Of a DNA stretch of 64,000 bases, positions 42,734 through 51,870 are shown piece by piece. The stretch comes from Peptoniphilus_A sp022767005. GTDB lineage: Bacteria; Bacillota; Clostridia; Tissierellales; Peptoniphilaceae. Both the position numbers and the translations under genes were made by a program. Positions within the stretch are counted from its first letter, which is position 1. Each line of letters opens with the position of its first letter. The notes under the pieces are model-generated. The model made no database searches and was not told the DNA's origin. It worked only from the letters and a program-made list of their open reading frames with translations. The stretch spans positions 1 through 64,000 of the forward strand of contig NZ_JBNPOJ010000002.1 in assembly GCF_050315115.1 (NCBI RefSeq), in the 5' to 3' direction.

Positions 42734-42801
42734 TGTGGATAAGTCTTTTTATTTTTTAAAATTTTGTTAAAGTTATTCACATTTTTTGTTTTTTATCTAC
42801 A
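42734..42801. promoter_or_regulatory. DnaA-box cluster outside oriC
   Basis: Three DnaA-box sequences lie within 68 bases between two terminators: TGTGGATAA (42734-42742, a perfect box on the minus strand), TTATTCACA (42773-42781) and TTATCTACA (42793-42801). There is no gene here. It could titrate DnaA or act on replication timing, as chromosomal DnaA-box clusters do in B. subtilis. Confidence 0.55.
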
Positions 42802-42820
42802 TTTGTTATTAAGTTTTTAT

Positions 42821-42857
42821 TAAAAAAACCTATGAGTTAAATCTAAATCTCATAGGT
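42821..42857 (-). terminator. Terminator of the sigma-factor operon
   Basis: On the minus strand ACCTATGAG (42849-42857) pairs with CTCATAGGT (42828-42836), then TTTTTTT. It follows the PsiE-like gene by 6 bases. Confidence 0.9.
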
Positions 42858-42863
42858 TAAAAT

Positions 42864-43511
42864 TCATTTATCTTTTTTGTCTATTTTTTCTACTGAAACT
42901 GTTTGTATAACTCCACCAGTTGCCATTTTTACAATTTGGAAAATGTAATTTCCATCTTCTACTATTACTCCAGTATCTGCTTCTTCTGCATTTTTAATTA
43001 GAAGTGCAGTTACATAACCTCCAAGTGTTGTTGAGTCCCCTGGGTCTATGTCAAATCCATACTTTCGATTGAGTATTTTAATTGGGGTTGATGCGGAATA
43101 TTCATTTTGTTCATTTGCTGTGCTGTCCATACTAACGCCAGTCAATAAAAATTTTCTTACGGCAAACAATACTGCAATTGCAACAGTTGCTATAAGTAAG
43201 TCTATCATTGTGTCTGAGTACACCAACATCTTCCTAGATATTACAAGTAGTATTAAATGAATTATATTTGTATCGGTATGAGCAATCATTAATACCACAA
43301 ATTCTATGGCTATTACAAGTAAAAGCACATGAGAAAGAAAATTTTGGAATATTTTATAAGAGTGTGTGGCATCGCTTGTTATTATTTTTAAATAGTATTT
43401 TAAAATATCAGGCACTGATATTACAACTCCAGCTATTAGCATAACGGACACAACTATTTCAAATAAATTTACTAGTTTTAAAAGTGTAACTAGGTACCTA
43501 TTTCTATTCAT
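42864..43511 (-). CDS. Membrane protein with PsiE-like helices and CorC/HlyC-type C-terminal domain
   Basis: A 215-residue protein. The first 120 residues hold four hydrophobic helices in the manner of PsiE (phosphate-starvation-inducible E) proteins. Residues about 140-210 resemble the transporter-associated (CorC_HlyC) domain: FDIDPGDSTTLGGYVTALL, then VEDGNYIFQIVKMATGGVIQTV. Its ATG overlaps the sigma-factor stop (TAATG), so the two are translationally coupled. The context suggests a membrane protein linked to the sigma-factor response. I have no firm function. Confidence 0.75.
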   Translation of the reverse strand: MNRNRYLVTLLKLVNLFEIVVSVMLIAGVVISVPDILKYYLKIITSDATHSYKIFQNFLSHVLLLVIAIEFVVLMIAHTDTNIIHLILLVISRKMLVYSDTMIDLLIATVAIAVLFAVRKFLLTGVSMDSTANEQNEYSASTPIKILNRKYGFDIDPGDSTTLGGYVTALLIKNAEEADTGVIVEDGNYIFQIVKMATGGVIQTVSVEKIDKKDK

Positions 43512-44296
43512 TAAACCTCCATAGTTTTAGCAAGTTCTTTTTTCATTTTTTCTAAAACTTTCTTTTCTATTCTAGAAACTGTCATTTGAGAAATGTTTAG
43601 TTCCTTTGCAATTACAACTTGTGTTTTTTTGTTAAAATATCTGTCGATTAAAATAGTTTTTTCAACTTCGTCTAAATTTTCCATTGCTCTTTTAAAGAAG
43701 TCATTTGATTCTATTTTATCGAAATACTTTTCCTCTACTCCTATTAAATCAGATAGATTTACTTCACTTTCATCACCTGATTCATAAGTTACATCAAGGG
43801 ACTGAGGAGTATAAACTTTTGATGCTTCCATTGATTCCATAATTTCTTCTGGAGTTGAATTTAAAAATTCTGCAATTTCATCAATAGTTGGAGTTTTTTG
43901 ATATTTTTGGGATAAAGTAACAGTTGCATTTGCAATTTTTTTAGAAAGCTCTTGTATTCTTCTTGGAACCCTAATTGTCCATCCATTGTCCCTAAAATAT
44001 TTTTTTATTTCTCCAATTATAGTTGGCGTTGCAAAGGATGAAAATTCAAATCCCTTGTCTGGATCATATCTCTGTATTGCATAGATTAACCCAATAGATG
44101 CCACTTGATAGATGTCGTCGTAGTCTATTCCCCTGCCTGCATATTTTTTGGATAGGATTTCTGCTATATAAAGATGCTCTTCGATTAAAATGTCCCTTAT
44201 TTCTTGGTCATCAGTTTTGTGGTATTCTTTAAAAAGTTCTCTTCTCTCTTCCTTTGTAAGTCTTCTATCTAAGTTGTTGTATTCTTTTAAATTCAT
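43511..44296 (-). CDS. Sigma-70 family factor of the SigB/SigF/SigG group
   Basis: A 261-residue alternative sigma factor with region 2 (YDDIYQVASIGLIYAIQRYDPDKG and FATPTIIGEIKKYFRDNGW), region 3 (VPRRIQELSKKI through TPEEIMESMEA) and region 4 (LDEVEKTILIDRYFNKKTQ, then ISQMTVSRIEKKVLEKM). Together with the upstream antagonist and anti-sigma genes it forms the partner-switching layout rsbV-rsbW-sigB (or spoIIAA-AB-AC). No sporulation genes occur in the window, so a general-stress role is likelier, but this is not decidable from here. Confidence 0.92.
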   Translation of the reverse strand: MNLKEYNNLDRRLTKEERRELFKEYHKTDDQEIRDILIEEHLYIAEILSKKYAGRGIDYDDIYQVASIGLIYAIQRYDPDKGFEFSSFATPTIIGEIKKYFRDNGWTIRVPRRIQELSKKIANATVTLSQKYQKTPTIDEIAEFLNSTPEEIMESMEASKVYTPQSLDVTYESGDESEVNLSDLIGVEEKYFDKIESNDFFKRAMENLDEVEKTILIDRYFNKKTQVVIAKELNISQMTVSRIEKKVLEKMKKELAKTMEV

Positions 44297-44305
44297 AACA
44301 AATCC

Positions 44306-44653
44306 TTACAATTTTTTTGACAAAATAAATTTATTTCCATCAAAATAGCATTCATCTACAAGAGATTCAATAATGGTTTTTGAAAGAAACAATTTTTCAG
44401 ATTTTTCTAACTTTTCTTCATTGATCTCGCTTACACAAATTTTTATATTATTTTCTTCTATTTCAAATACTAAATCGATATGATCTAGGTCAGTTAAACA
44501 TAGTGAAATATTCAAACTTTCTGTAACTGCCATTTTTAAATCTTCTATTTCTTCAATGTTTCTATTTAATAGATTTAAAATACCAGATAACATTAATCTT
44601 ACTGTTGAAAAATATTTGGCATCATTAGGTATTTGATATTTAAGTGTATCCAT
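44306..44653 (-). CDS. RsbW/SpoIIAB-like anti-sigma factor, degenerate ATP site
   Basis: A 115-residue protein placed between the STAS antagonist and the sigma factor, as RsbW/SpoIIAB always is. The N box is recognisable (EDLKMAVTESLNISL). The G1 motif (DxGxG) and the Gly-rich G2 segment of the GHKL kinase fold are not visible: after FEIEENNIKICVSE comes a Lys/Glu-rich stretch. It is also short (typical about 140-160). It may bind sigma without ATP-dependent kinase activity. The ATG at 44653 follows GGGGG; an in-frame ATG at 44683 lies inside the upstream gene. Confidence 0.8.
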   Translation of the reverse strand: MDTLKYQIPNDAKYFSTVRLMLSGILNLLNRNIEEIEDLKMAVTESLNISLCLTDLDHIDLVFEIEENNIKICVSEINEEKLEKSEKLFLSKTIIESLVDECYFDGNKFILSKKL

Positions 44654-44654
44654 A

Positions 44655-44966
44655 TTACCCCCTGATTTCAAACATATCGTCAAGTTTGGTTATCTTAAAA
44701 AGCTTCATAATTGATTTGTTTAAATTTTCAATTACAATTTTATTTCCATCTTTTTCTAACTCTTTTAAAATATAGATAAGTGAACCAAGACCAGTTGAAT
44801 CAAGATATTCTAAGTCTATACAGTCAAATAAAATATCTTTTTTATTTTTTTCGTAGTATTTTATAGATTTTTCTTTGAATTTTTTTGTATTGTATACATC
44901 CAATTCTCCCTTTGGATATATAATTAAAAATTCATCAGTGTTTTTTGACTCTAATTTAAATTCCAT
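44655..44966 (-). CDS. Anti-sigma factor antagonist (STAS domain, RsbV/SpoIIAA-like)
   Basis: A 103-residue single STAS-domain protein. DCIDLEYLDSTGLGSLIYIL contains the conserved DSTGLG, whose Ser is the normal phosphorylation site. It would bind the anti-sigma protein and free the sigma factor. It is the first gene of the operon and ends 2 bases before the anti-sigma gene start. It begins 8 bases after gyrA, so gyrA transcription could read into it. Confidence 0.92.
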   Translation of the reverse strand: MEFKLESKNTDEFLIIYPKGELDVYNTKKFKEKSIKYYEKNKKDILFDCIDLEYLDSTGLGSLIYILKELEKDGNKIVIENLNKSIMKLFKITKLDDMFEIRG

Positions 44967-44974
44967 AAAGCCTC

Positions 44975-47404
44975 CTAATCTCCAATATAATTAGCTACAG
45001 CTACAACTTTTGCATCAGTCAAATTCATAAGTTTAACACCAGATGTATTTCTTCCTTGGATAGAAATATCTTCTGTCAAAATCCTAATAATAACTCCAGA
45101 ATCTGCAATTATCATTACATCATCTTCTTTTTCCACAACTGCAGCAGATGCTAAATCGCCAGTCTTTTTAGTAATCTTATAAGTTAAAAGACCTTTTCCG
45201 CCTCTGTTTTGTGGTCTGTATTTGGATATTTCAGTTAATTTTCCAAATCCATTTTCAGATATTACTAATAAATATTTATCATCGTATGCAAGATCAGATG
45301 AAACTACAATGTCACCATCAGCAAGATCAATTGACTTAACTCCCATAGAATTTCTACCTGATTTTCTAACTTGTTCTTCGTTAAATCTTATTGCAAGACC
45401 TTTTTTAGTTACAAGTATTACATCTTCATTATTTTTTGTTAAATGAACATTAATTAACTTATCATCTTCATTTAATTTTATAGCAATTATTCCAGATTTT
45501 CTAATATTTTTGTATTCTTTAAATGGGGTTCTCTTTATAAGTCCCTTTTCAGTTACCATTAAGACATTCATGTCAGGGTCGTATTCTTCCACTGGAATTA
45601 TTGATGTAACTTTTTCTCCTTCTTCTAGTTCAAGTAGATTTACAATTGCTGTTCCCCTTGAAGTTCTTGAATCCTCTGGAATTTCATATGCTTTTAATTT
45701 AAATACATTTCCTAAAGATGTAAAGAATAAAATCATATCGTGAGTTGATGTTACAAAAAGTTCCTTTACAAAATCATTGTCTCTCATATTTCCTGAAGAA
45801 ACTCCTCTGCCACCTCTTTTTTGTGGTTTATAAGTTCCCTCGCTCATTCTCTTGATATATCCAAATTGAGTAAGTGTTATTACAACATCTTCTTTCTTTA
45901 TAATATCTTCTATTTCTATATCAGTTCTATCGTGAGAAATTACAGTTTTTCTCAAATCTCCATATTTTGTTTTTATCTCAAGAAGCTCTTCTTTTATTAG
46001 TTTCATAAGTACATTATTGTCTTCCAAAATTTCTTTAAACCATTTTATATCAGCTTGAAGTTTTTCATATTCAGCTTCAAGTCTTTCTCTTTCAAGTCCT
46101 GTAAGTCTTCTTATTCTCATGTCTAAAATAGCTTGAGATTGTGCATCAGATAAGTTAAATTCTTCATAGAATTTTTTCTTTGCTTCAGAATCATCCTTTG
46201 ATGCTCTTACTATTTTTATAATTCTGTCAATATTATCAAGTGCTATAAAAAGTCCCTCAACTATATGAGCTCTTTTTTCAGCTTTGTCTAAATCAAATTT
46301 AGTTCTTCTAGTAACTACTTCAACTTGGTGATCGACATAGTACCTAATAATTTCTTTTAAATTTAAAATTTCTGGCTTTCCATTTACAAGTGCAAGATTT
46401 ATAATTCCAAAAGTTGTTTGCATTTGCGTATTTTTGTAAAGTTTATTTAAAACAACTTCTGCATTGGCATCTCTTTTTAATTCAACAATTATGTTGATAC
46501 CCTTTCTATTTGAAGCATCTGTAATATTTGAAATTCCGTCAATTACTTTATTTTTTGCAAGATCAGCAATTTTCATTATAAGTGCAGATTTGTTAACTTG
46601 ATAAGGAAGTTCTGTAATAACTATTTTTTCACGATTATTTTTAAAACTTTTTATTTCTGCAATTGCCCTTACAATTATTTTTCCTCTACCTGTTTCATAG
46701 GCTTCCTTAATTCCTTCAGTTCCCATAATTTGAGCTCCTGTTGGAAAATCTGGTCCCTTTATAATTTCATTTAATTCACTAATGGAAATATTGTCGTTGT
46801 CAATATAAGCGATGATTCCATCAATTGATTCATTCATATTATGTGGAGCCATATTTGTAGCCATACCTACGGCAATACCACTAGATCCATTTACTAAAAG
46901 ATTTGGAAATCTTGCTGGAAGAATAGTTGGTTCCTTTTCGTTATCATCAAAGTTTGGAACGAAATCAACTGTATCTTTATTTATATCTCTTAGCATTTCT
47001 TCTGCAAGCTTAGTCATTCTAACTTCTGTATAACGCATTGCTGCAGCACCGTCGCCGTCGATATTACCAAAGTTTCCTTGTCCATCTACTAATGGATATC
47101 TAGTATTAAAATCTTGTGCAAGTCTTACTGTTGCTTCATAAATTGAAGAATCACCATGAGGGTGATACTTACCCATTACATCCCCAACAAGCCTTGCAGA
47201 TTTTCTATATGGTCCATTAGATGCAAGGTTTAGTCCTTGCATTCCATATAAAATTCTTCTGTGAACTGGTTTAAGTCCATCTCTTACATCAGGAAGTGCT
47301 CTTGCCACTATTACAGACATTGAATAATCGAGATAAGAAGACCTCATTTTTTTATTAATATCAACATCAAGTATTCCTGATTCTATAAAATTATTTTCAG
47401 TCAT
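44975..47404 (-). CDS. gyrA: DNA gyrase subunit A
   Basis: An 809-residue type II topoisomerase subunit that cuts and rejoins DNA; with GyrB it adds negative supercoils. The catalytic Tyr is Tyr126 in MRYTEVRM. The quinolone-determining segment HPHGDSSIYE shows Ser86 and Glu90 (equivalents of E. coli Ser83 and Asp87), i.e. no classical resistance substitution. The C-terminal beta-pinwheel repeats are visible as recurring Gly/Arg-rich segments such as QKRGGRGVS (GyrA box), RTSRGTAIVNLL and QNRGGKGLLTYK. It lies 10 bases after gyrB. Confidence 0.98.
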   Translation of the reverse strand: MTENNFIESGILDVDINKKMRSSYLDYSMSVIVARALPDVRDGLKPVHRRILYGMQGLNLASNGPYRKSARLVGDVMGKYHPHGDSSIYEATVRLAQDFNTRYPLVDGQGNFGNIDGDGAAAMRYTEVRMTKLAEEMLRDINKDTVDFVPNFDDNEKEPTILPARFPNLLVNGSSGIAVGMATNMAPHNMNESIDGIIAYIDNDNISISELNEIIKGPDFPTGAQIMGTEGIKEAYETGRGKIIVRAIAEIKSFKNNREKIVITELPYQVNKSALIMKIADLAKNKVIDGISNITDASNRKGINIIVELKRDANAEVVLNKLYKNTQMQTTFGIINLALVNGKPEILNLKEIIRYYVDHQVEVVTRRTKFDLDKAEKRAHIVEGLFIALDNIDRIIKIVRASKDDSEAKKKFYEEFNLSDAQSQAILDMRIRRLTGLERERLEAEYEKLQADIKWFKEILEDNNVLMKLIKEELLEIKTKYGDLRKTVISHDRTDIEIEDIIKKEDVVITLTQFGYIKRMSEGTYKPQKRGGRGVSSGNMRDNDFVKELFVTSTHDMILFFTSLGNVFKLKAYEIPEDSRTSRGTAIVNLLELEEGEKVTSIIPVEEYDPDMNVLMVTEKGLIKRTPFKEYKNIRKSGIIAIKLNEDDKLINVHLTKNNEDVILVTKKGLAIRFNEEQVRKSGRNSMGVKSIDLADGDIVVSSDLAYDDKYLLVISENGFGKLTEISKYRPQNRGGKGLLTYKITKKTGDLASAAVVEKEDDVMIIADSGVIIRILTEDISIQGRNTSGVKLMNLTDAKVVAVANYIGD

Positions 47405-47413
47405 CTTTCACCC

Positions 47414-49327
47414 CTATGCATCTATATAATCTGCATAAACTGCATTTTCTGTTATAAATTCTCTTCTTGGTTCAACTTCTGAACCCATTAAAATTGTAAA
47501 AGTATCATCAGCTTCTGTTAAATCATCTATATTTACCTTTAAAAGAAGTCTGTTGTCTGGATTCATTGTAGTTTCCCAAAGTTGTTCAGGATTCATTTCT
47601 CCTAGACCTTTATATCTCTTAATATTTACTTTTGCGTCTTTATATTCTTTAAGTGCAAGTTTAAGTTCCTTTTCATTGTGACAATATCTAAGTATTTTTG
47701 TTCCCTTTTCTATACCATATAGCGGAGCTTGTGCAACATAGACATGTCCCTCTTCTATAAGAGGTTTCATATATCTAAAGAATAATGTCAAAAGAAGAGT
47801 CATGATGTGAGCACCGTCAACATCGGCATCAGTCATGATTATAATTTTATCGTATCTTAGTTTGTCTATATTAAATTCTTCGCCAATTCCCGTTCCAAAG
47901 GCAGTAATCATTGCACGAATTTCAGATGAATTTAGCATTTTATCCAATCTTGCCTTTTCAACGTTCATGATCTTTCCTCTTAAAGGAAGAATTGCCTGAT
48001 ACTCTGAATCTCTACCGTCCTTTGCAGAGCCACCAGCAGAATTACCTTCGACTAAAAAGATTTCATTTCTCTCTGGATCGTCATTTTGACAATCTGCAAG
48101 CTTACCTGGAAGAGTCATTGACTCTAAGTTGTTTTTCTTTCTAGTTAAGTCTCTTGCCTTTCTAGCAGCTTCTCTTGCACGCCTTGCTGAAAGAGCTTTA
48201 TCTAAAATTTGTTTTCCAATTTTTGGATTTTCTTCCAAGAAAATTGTCAAATCTTCAGATAAAACTGAATCTACAATTCCCCTTGTTTCTGAATTGCCAA
48301 GTTTTCCCTTAGTTTGTCCTTCAAATTGTGGGTCAGGAAGTTTTACACTTATTACTGCAGAAATTCCTTCCCTTACATCTTCACCTGAAAGATTTTCTTC
48401 TTTTTCCTTTATAATATTATTTTTTCTTCCATAGTCATTTAAAGTTCTAGTAAGAGCAGATCTAAAACCTGAAAGGTGACTTCCACCTTCCTCAGTATTA
48501 ATATTATTTGCAAAGGAAAGTACGACTTCTGAATAAGAATCTGTGTATTGAATTGCAATTTCAACTGCAGTTTCTTCCCTTACTTCATCTATATATATTA
48601 TTTCGTCATGAATTGGCTTTTTCTTATGATTAATAAATTCAACAAAGGATTTAATTCCACCTTCATAGTGGAACACTTCTCTTGAATTTTTTCGTTCATC
48701 TATGAATTCAATTTTAATCCCTTTATTTAAAAAAGCCATTTCTCTAAATCTCTTAGAGAGAATTTCGTCAGAAAATTCTACAGTTTCAAATATTGTATCA
48801 TCTGGTTCAAAATAAATTTTAGTACCAGTGTCATCAATTTTGGTTTCTCCTATAACTTCAAGTTCAGTTTTTTTAATACCTCTAGAAAACTCTTGTCTAT
48901 AAATTTTGCCATCTCTTTTTACAGTTGCAACTAATTTATTTGAAAGAGCATTTACTACAGACACACCTACACCGTGAAGTCCACCAGAAACTTTATAAGC
49001 AGAATTGTTGAATTTTCCACCTGCGTGAAGAATTGTAAGTACAGTTTCTACTGTTGATTTGCCAGTTTGTGGGTGTATTGCAACTGGAATACCTGAACCA
49101 TTATCAGAAATTTCTATACTTCCATCTTTGTTTATTTTTATAATTATATGATCGCATATACCGGCAAGAGCCTCATCAATTGAATTGTCCACAACTTCAT
49201 ATACTAAATGATGGAGTCCTCTTGGTCCAGTAGAACCAATATACATACCAGGTCTTTTTCTAACGGGATCTAGTCCCTCCAATACCTGTATGTCCGATGC
49301 GTCATAATGTCTTTTGTCTTTCGCCAT
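47414..49327 (-). CDS. gyrB: DNA gyrase subunit B
   Basis: A 637-residue ATPase subunit. GHKL ATP-binding residues are VDNSIDEALAG, EISDNGSGIPV and HAGGKFNNSAYKVSGGLHGVG. The TOPRIM domain has EGNSAGGSAKDGRD and DADVDGAHI. C-terminal NPEQLWETTMNP ends the family pattern. GGAG precedes the ATG. It follows recF by 13 bases in the standard dnaA-dnaN-S4-recF-gyrB-gyrA order. Confidence 0.98.
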   Translation of the reverse strand: MAKDKRHYDASDIQVLEGLDPVRKRPGMYIGSTGPRGLHHLVYEVVDNSIDEALAGICDHIIIKINKDGSIEISDNGSGIPVAIHPQTGKSTVETVLTILHAGGKFNNSAYKVSGGLHGVGVSVVNALSNKLVATVKRDGKIYRQEFSRGIKKTELEVIGETKIDDTGTKIYFEPDDTIFETVEFSDEILSKRFREMAFLNKGIKIEFIDERKNSREVFHYEGGIKSFVEFINHKKKPIHDEIIYIDEVREETAVEIAIQYTDSYSEVVLSFANNINTEEGGSHLSGFRSALTRTLNDYGRKNNIIKEKEENLSGEDVREGISAVISVKLPDPQFEGQTKGKLGNSETRGIVDSVLSEDLTIFLEENPKIGKQILDKALSARRAREAARKARDLTRKKNNLESMTLPGKLADCQNDDPERNEIFLVEGNSAGGSAKDGRDSEYQAILPLRGKIMNVEKARLDKMLNSSEIRAMITAFGTGIGEEFNIDKLRYDKIIIMTDADVDGAHIMTLLLTLFFRYMKPLIEEGHVYVAQAPLYGIEKGTKILRYCHNEKELKLALKEYKDAKVNIKRYKGLGEMNPEQLWETTMNPDNRLLLKVNIDDLTEADDTFTILMGSEVEPRREFITENAVYADYIDA

Positions 49328-49340
49328 TTTATCTCCTGTT

Positions 49341-50417
49341 CTAATAAATTAATTTACCTTCACTTATTCTATAAAAATTTGCATCAACCGACTTTAAAAA
49401 ATTATCAGTTTCTGTTGTAGTAATAAATGTCTGTAAATCTTTTAATGAATGTAATAAATACTTACTTCTATTTGAATCAATCTCTGAAAAAACATCATCT
49501 AAAAGAAGAAGTGGTTTTATTTTATATAAATCCTTTATTAAATCTGCTTCAGCTAACTTTAAACTAAGTACAATACTTCTTTGTTCGCCTTGAGATCCAT
49601 AACTCTTAGAAGAAAATTTGTTAATCTTAAAATCTAAATCATCTCTATGAGGGCCAATAGTCGTGTATTTTTTTTCCAAATCCTTAGAAAGAGAATCCTT
49701 TAAAAGCATTAAATAATTTTCCATAAGTTCTCTCTCATCAACTAAAACTGGAACCGTTGAAAGATAAGTAATATTAAGATCATCCCCAGAAATTAATTTA
49801 TAATGCTCTTTAGCAATTTCATTTAATCTCTTTATGGTTTTTAACCTCATAATAATTATTTTAGTCCCATTTTTTACTATTTCTCTGTCATATACATCTA
49901 AAAGATTTTTATCCATATTCATCTTAAGAAGTTTATTTCTCTCGAATAAAAGTCTTCTATATTTGTACATATAAAAATCATAATTAAGATCAATATTTGA
50001 CAATAAATCGTCTAAAAATTTTCTTCTTTCCTTAGGTGAATATTTTATCATATTGAGATCATCGGGATTAAAAAGAACAACAAACCTAGATTTTCTATAA
50101 TCCTTAGTATTTACTTTTTCATCATTTATAAATAATTTTTTATTTTCAAATTTTGAAATTTCAACTCTATAATCGTCCTTATAATCCTCTATATTATATC
50201 TCGTAATAATACTAGAATAATTTTCATCAACATTAATGAGATCTTTATCTTTTGGATTTCTAAAAGAATTTGCCCTTATAGACATATATATAGATTCAAT
50301 TAAGTTTGTCTTTCCCGAAGCATTTAAACCATAGAGCACGTTTATATTTTCACCAGGAATAAAATCTAAACTCTTATAATTTCTGAAATTAAAAAGTCTT
50401 AGATATTTGAGTTTCAT
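49341..50417 (-). CDS. recF: DNA replication and repair protein RecF
   Basis: A 358-residue SMC-like ATPase that helps load RecA at gaps. Walker A GLNASGKTNL (near 30-39), the signature-like YGSQGEQRSIVLSLKLAEAD and Walker B LLLLDDVFSEID are visible. The start overlaps the S4-domain gene by 4 bases. Length and order are typical. Confidence 0.97.
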   Translation of the reverse strand: MKLKYLRLFNFRNYKSLDFIPGENINVLYGLNASGKTNLIESIYMSIRANSFRNPKDKDLINVDENYSSIITRYNIEDYKDDYRVEISKFENKKLFINDEKVNTKDYRKSRFVVLFNPDDLNMIKYSPKERRKFLDDLLSNIDLNYDFYMYKYRRLLFERNKLLKMNMDKNLLDVYDREIVKNGTKIIIMRLKTIKRLNEIAKEHYKLISGDDLNITYLSTVPVLVDERELMENYLMLLKDSLSKDLEKKYTTIGPHRDDLDFKINKFSSKSYGSQGEQRSIVLSLKLAEADLIKDLYKIKPLLLLDDVFSEIDSNRSKYLLHSLKDLQTFITTTETDNFLKSVDANFYRISEGKLIY

Positions 50418-50626
50418 TTCTCACCAATTATATATTCATTTCCCTCAAAGGAAATTTTATCTCCCTTGTATAATTTTTTTCCTCTTCTAGTTTCAACTTC
50501 TCCATTAACTTTTACATTTCCATCTAAAATCAGAGCCTTGGCAAAACCACCTGATTCACAAAGTCCTGTAAGTTTTAGAAAAGAATCTAGTTTTATAAAT
50601 TCAGTATCTATATTTATAGTTTCCAT
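50414..50626 (-). CDS. yaaA: S4-domain RNA-binding protein YaaA
   Basis: A 70-residue protein consisting of one S4 domain (IKLDSFLKLTGLCESGGFAK and VKVNGEVETRRGKKL). It is the conserved small gene between dnaN and recF in Firmicutes and probably binds RNA. It starts 2 bases after dnaN and overlaps recF by 4 bases, so the genes are tightly coupled. Confidence 0.93.
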   Translation of the reverse strand: METINIDTEFIKLDSFLKLTGLCESGGFAKALILDGNVKVNGEVETRRGKKLYKGDKISFEGNEYIIGEK

Positions 50627-50628
50627 AA

Positions 50629-51723
50629 TTACCCCGCAAGTCTAACTGGAAGTACAAGATATATATAGGAGTCATCTTCTTTTTCTGTTATTATTAATGG
50701 ATTTACGGAATCTGTAAAGTTAAGTACAATTTCCTCAGATTCTAAAATTTTAACTCCATCTAAAATATATCTTGAATTAAAAGCAATATCTAAAACTTCT
50801 TCATGTTCTGATGTCTTGACCTTTTCAAAAACATCTCCTATTTCTGAATTACTCTTAATATTGATGTAATTTTCTAATACATTTAATTTAATAAGATTTG
50901 CTCTATCTTCTCTTGCAAGAAGAGATGCTCTTTCAACTGCAAGTTGAAATTCCCTTTTCGATACAATAGTAGAAATTTTGTGTTCATCTCTTAGAAGTGC
51001 ACCGTAACTAAAAAATTCGCCACTTAATAATGTACTATAAAATACAGTGTTATCAAATTTAAAAACTATATTATTTTTTGAAATATTAAGAGTTACATCT
51101 ATATCATTATCTATTATTTTTACAAGTTCATTAAGTGATCTTGATGGTATAATAATTGAATTTTCAATTCCCGTTTCCTTTTCAAGTTTTTGAATTGCCA
51201 TTCTAAATCCATCTAGTGCAACGAAGTTTATAAAACTCTTCCTTATATCCATAAGTACACCAGTGAAAACAATTCTAGATTCGTCATTGGAAACTGCAAA
51301 AGTAGTTTTCTTTACAATGTTTTTTAAATCATTTGATGAAATATTTATCTTAATATCATCTTCAACCTTTGGAAGATCTGGATATTCATCTGCCTTTTGA
51401 GTAGAAATATTAAAAATAGAATCACCACACTTTAGATTCATCACATAATTTTCTACATTTATATTTATAATGTCATTTTCAAGTTTTCTAACAATATCTC
51501 CAAATAGTCTGGAATTTATTACGATTTCTCCCTCTCTTTCAACTATTGCATTTAATTTAGTCTTAATGCTTATTTCTGTATCAGTAGCAGCTAATATTAA
51601 AGTGTTATCTTTAGCTGTTATTTTTATGCCTTCAAGTATTTGCATAGTTGTTCTCTGAGAAATTGCTTTTTGAACTATTGAAATGTGTTTTGTCAGTTCT
51701 TTTCTGTTAACCTTTATTAGCAT
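50629..51723 (-). CDS. dnaN: DNA polymerase III beta sliding clamp
   Basis: A 364-residue clamp with the three similar domains (about 1-120, 125-240 and 245-364). It ends in the typical LVLPVRL, here followed by AG. It tethers the polymerase to DNA. AGGAGG precedes the ATG. It is separated from dnaA by a 147-base segment that holds part of the origin. Confidence 0.97.
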   Translation of the reverse strand: MLIKVNRKELTKHISIVQKAISQRTTMQILEGIKITAKDNTLILAATDTEISIKTKLNAIVEREGEIVINSRLFGDIVRKLENDIININVENYVMNLKCGDSIFNISTQKADEYPDLPKVEDDIKINISSNDLKNIVKKTTFAVSNDESRIVFTGVLMDIRKSFINFVALDGFRMAIQKLEKETGIENSIIIPSRSLNELVKIIDNDIDVTLNISKNNIVFKFDNTVFYSTLLSGEFFSYGALLRDEHKISTIVSKREFQLAVERASLLAREDRANLIKLNVLENYINIKSNSEIGDVFEKVKTSEHEEVLDIAFNSRYILDGVKILESEEIVLNFTDSVNPLIITEKEDDSYIYLVLPVRLAG

Positions 51724-51736
51724 TTTTTCCTCCTAG

Positions 51737-51869
51737 AAAATAGTATATAAAATAGTAATAGTAGTAGGGCTTGTTAATTTGTGAATAAGTCCTTAAAATC
51801 TTGAGATTTAATAAAAATTAATATTGATAACATGTTGATAAGTTTTTTAATTTTAAAAAGTTATCAACA
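51737..51869 (-). other. oriC part 2: dnaA-dnaN DnaA boxes and DnaA-trio unwinding element
   Basis: On the minus strand the order is TTATCAACA-type boxes (51861-51869 and 51833-51841 in opposing orientations), TTATTCACA (51780-51788), a short spacer ending in GCCC, and then nine trinucleotides reading mostly TAC/TAT (TACTACTACTATTACTA core, 51741-51767) next to dnaN. This is the arrangement of the bacterial unwinding site described in B. subtilis, where DnaA trios after a DnaA box start strand opening. The match is by eye. Confidence 0.75.
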
Positions 51870-51870
51870 A

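Noticed and set aside
48129..48434. 101-residue plus-strand frame within gyrB
   Set aside because: It lies wholly inside a certain gene on the opposite strand and has no ribosome site.
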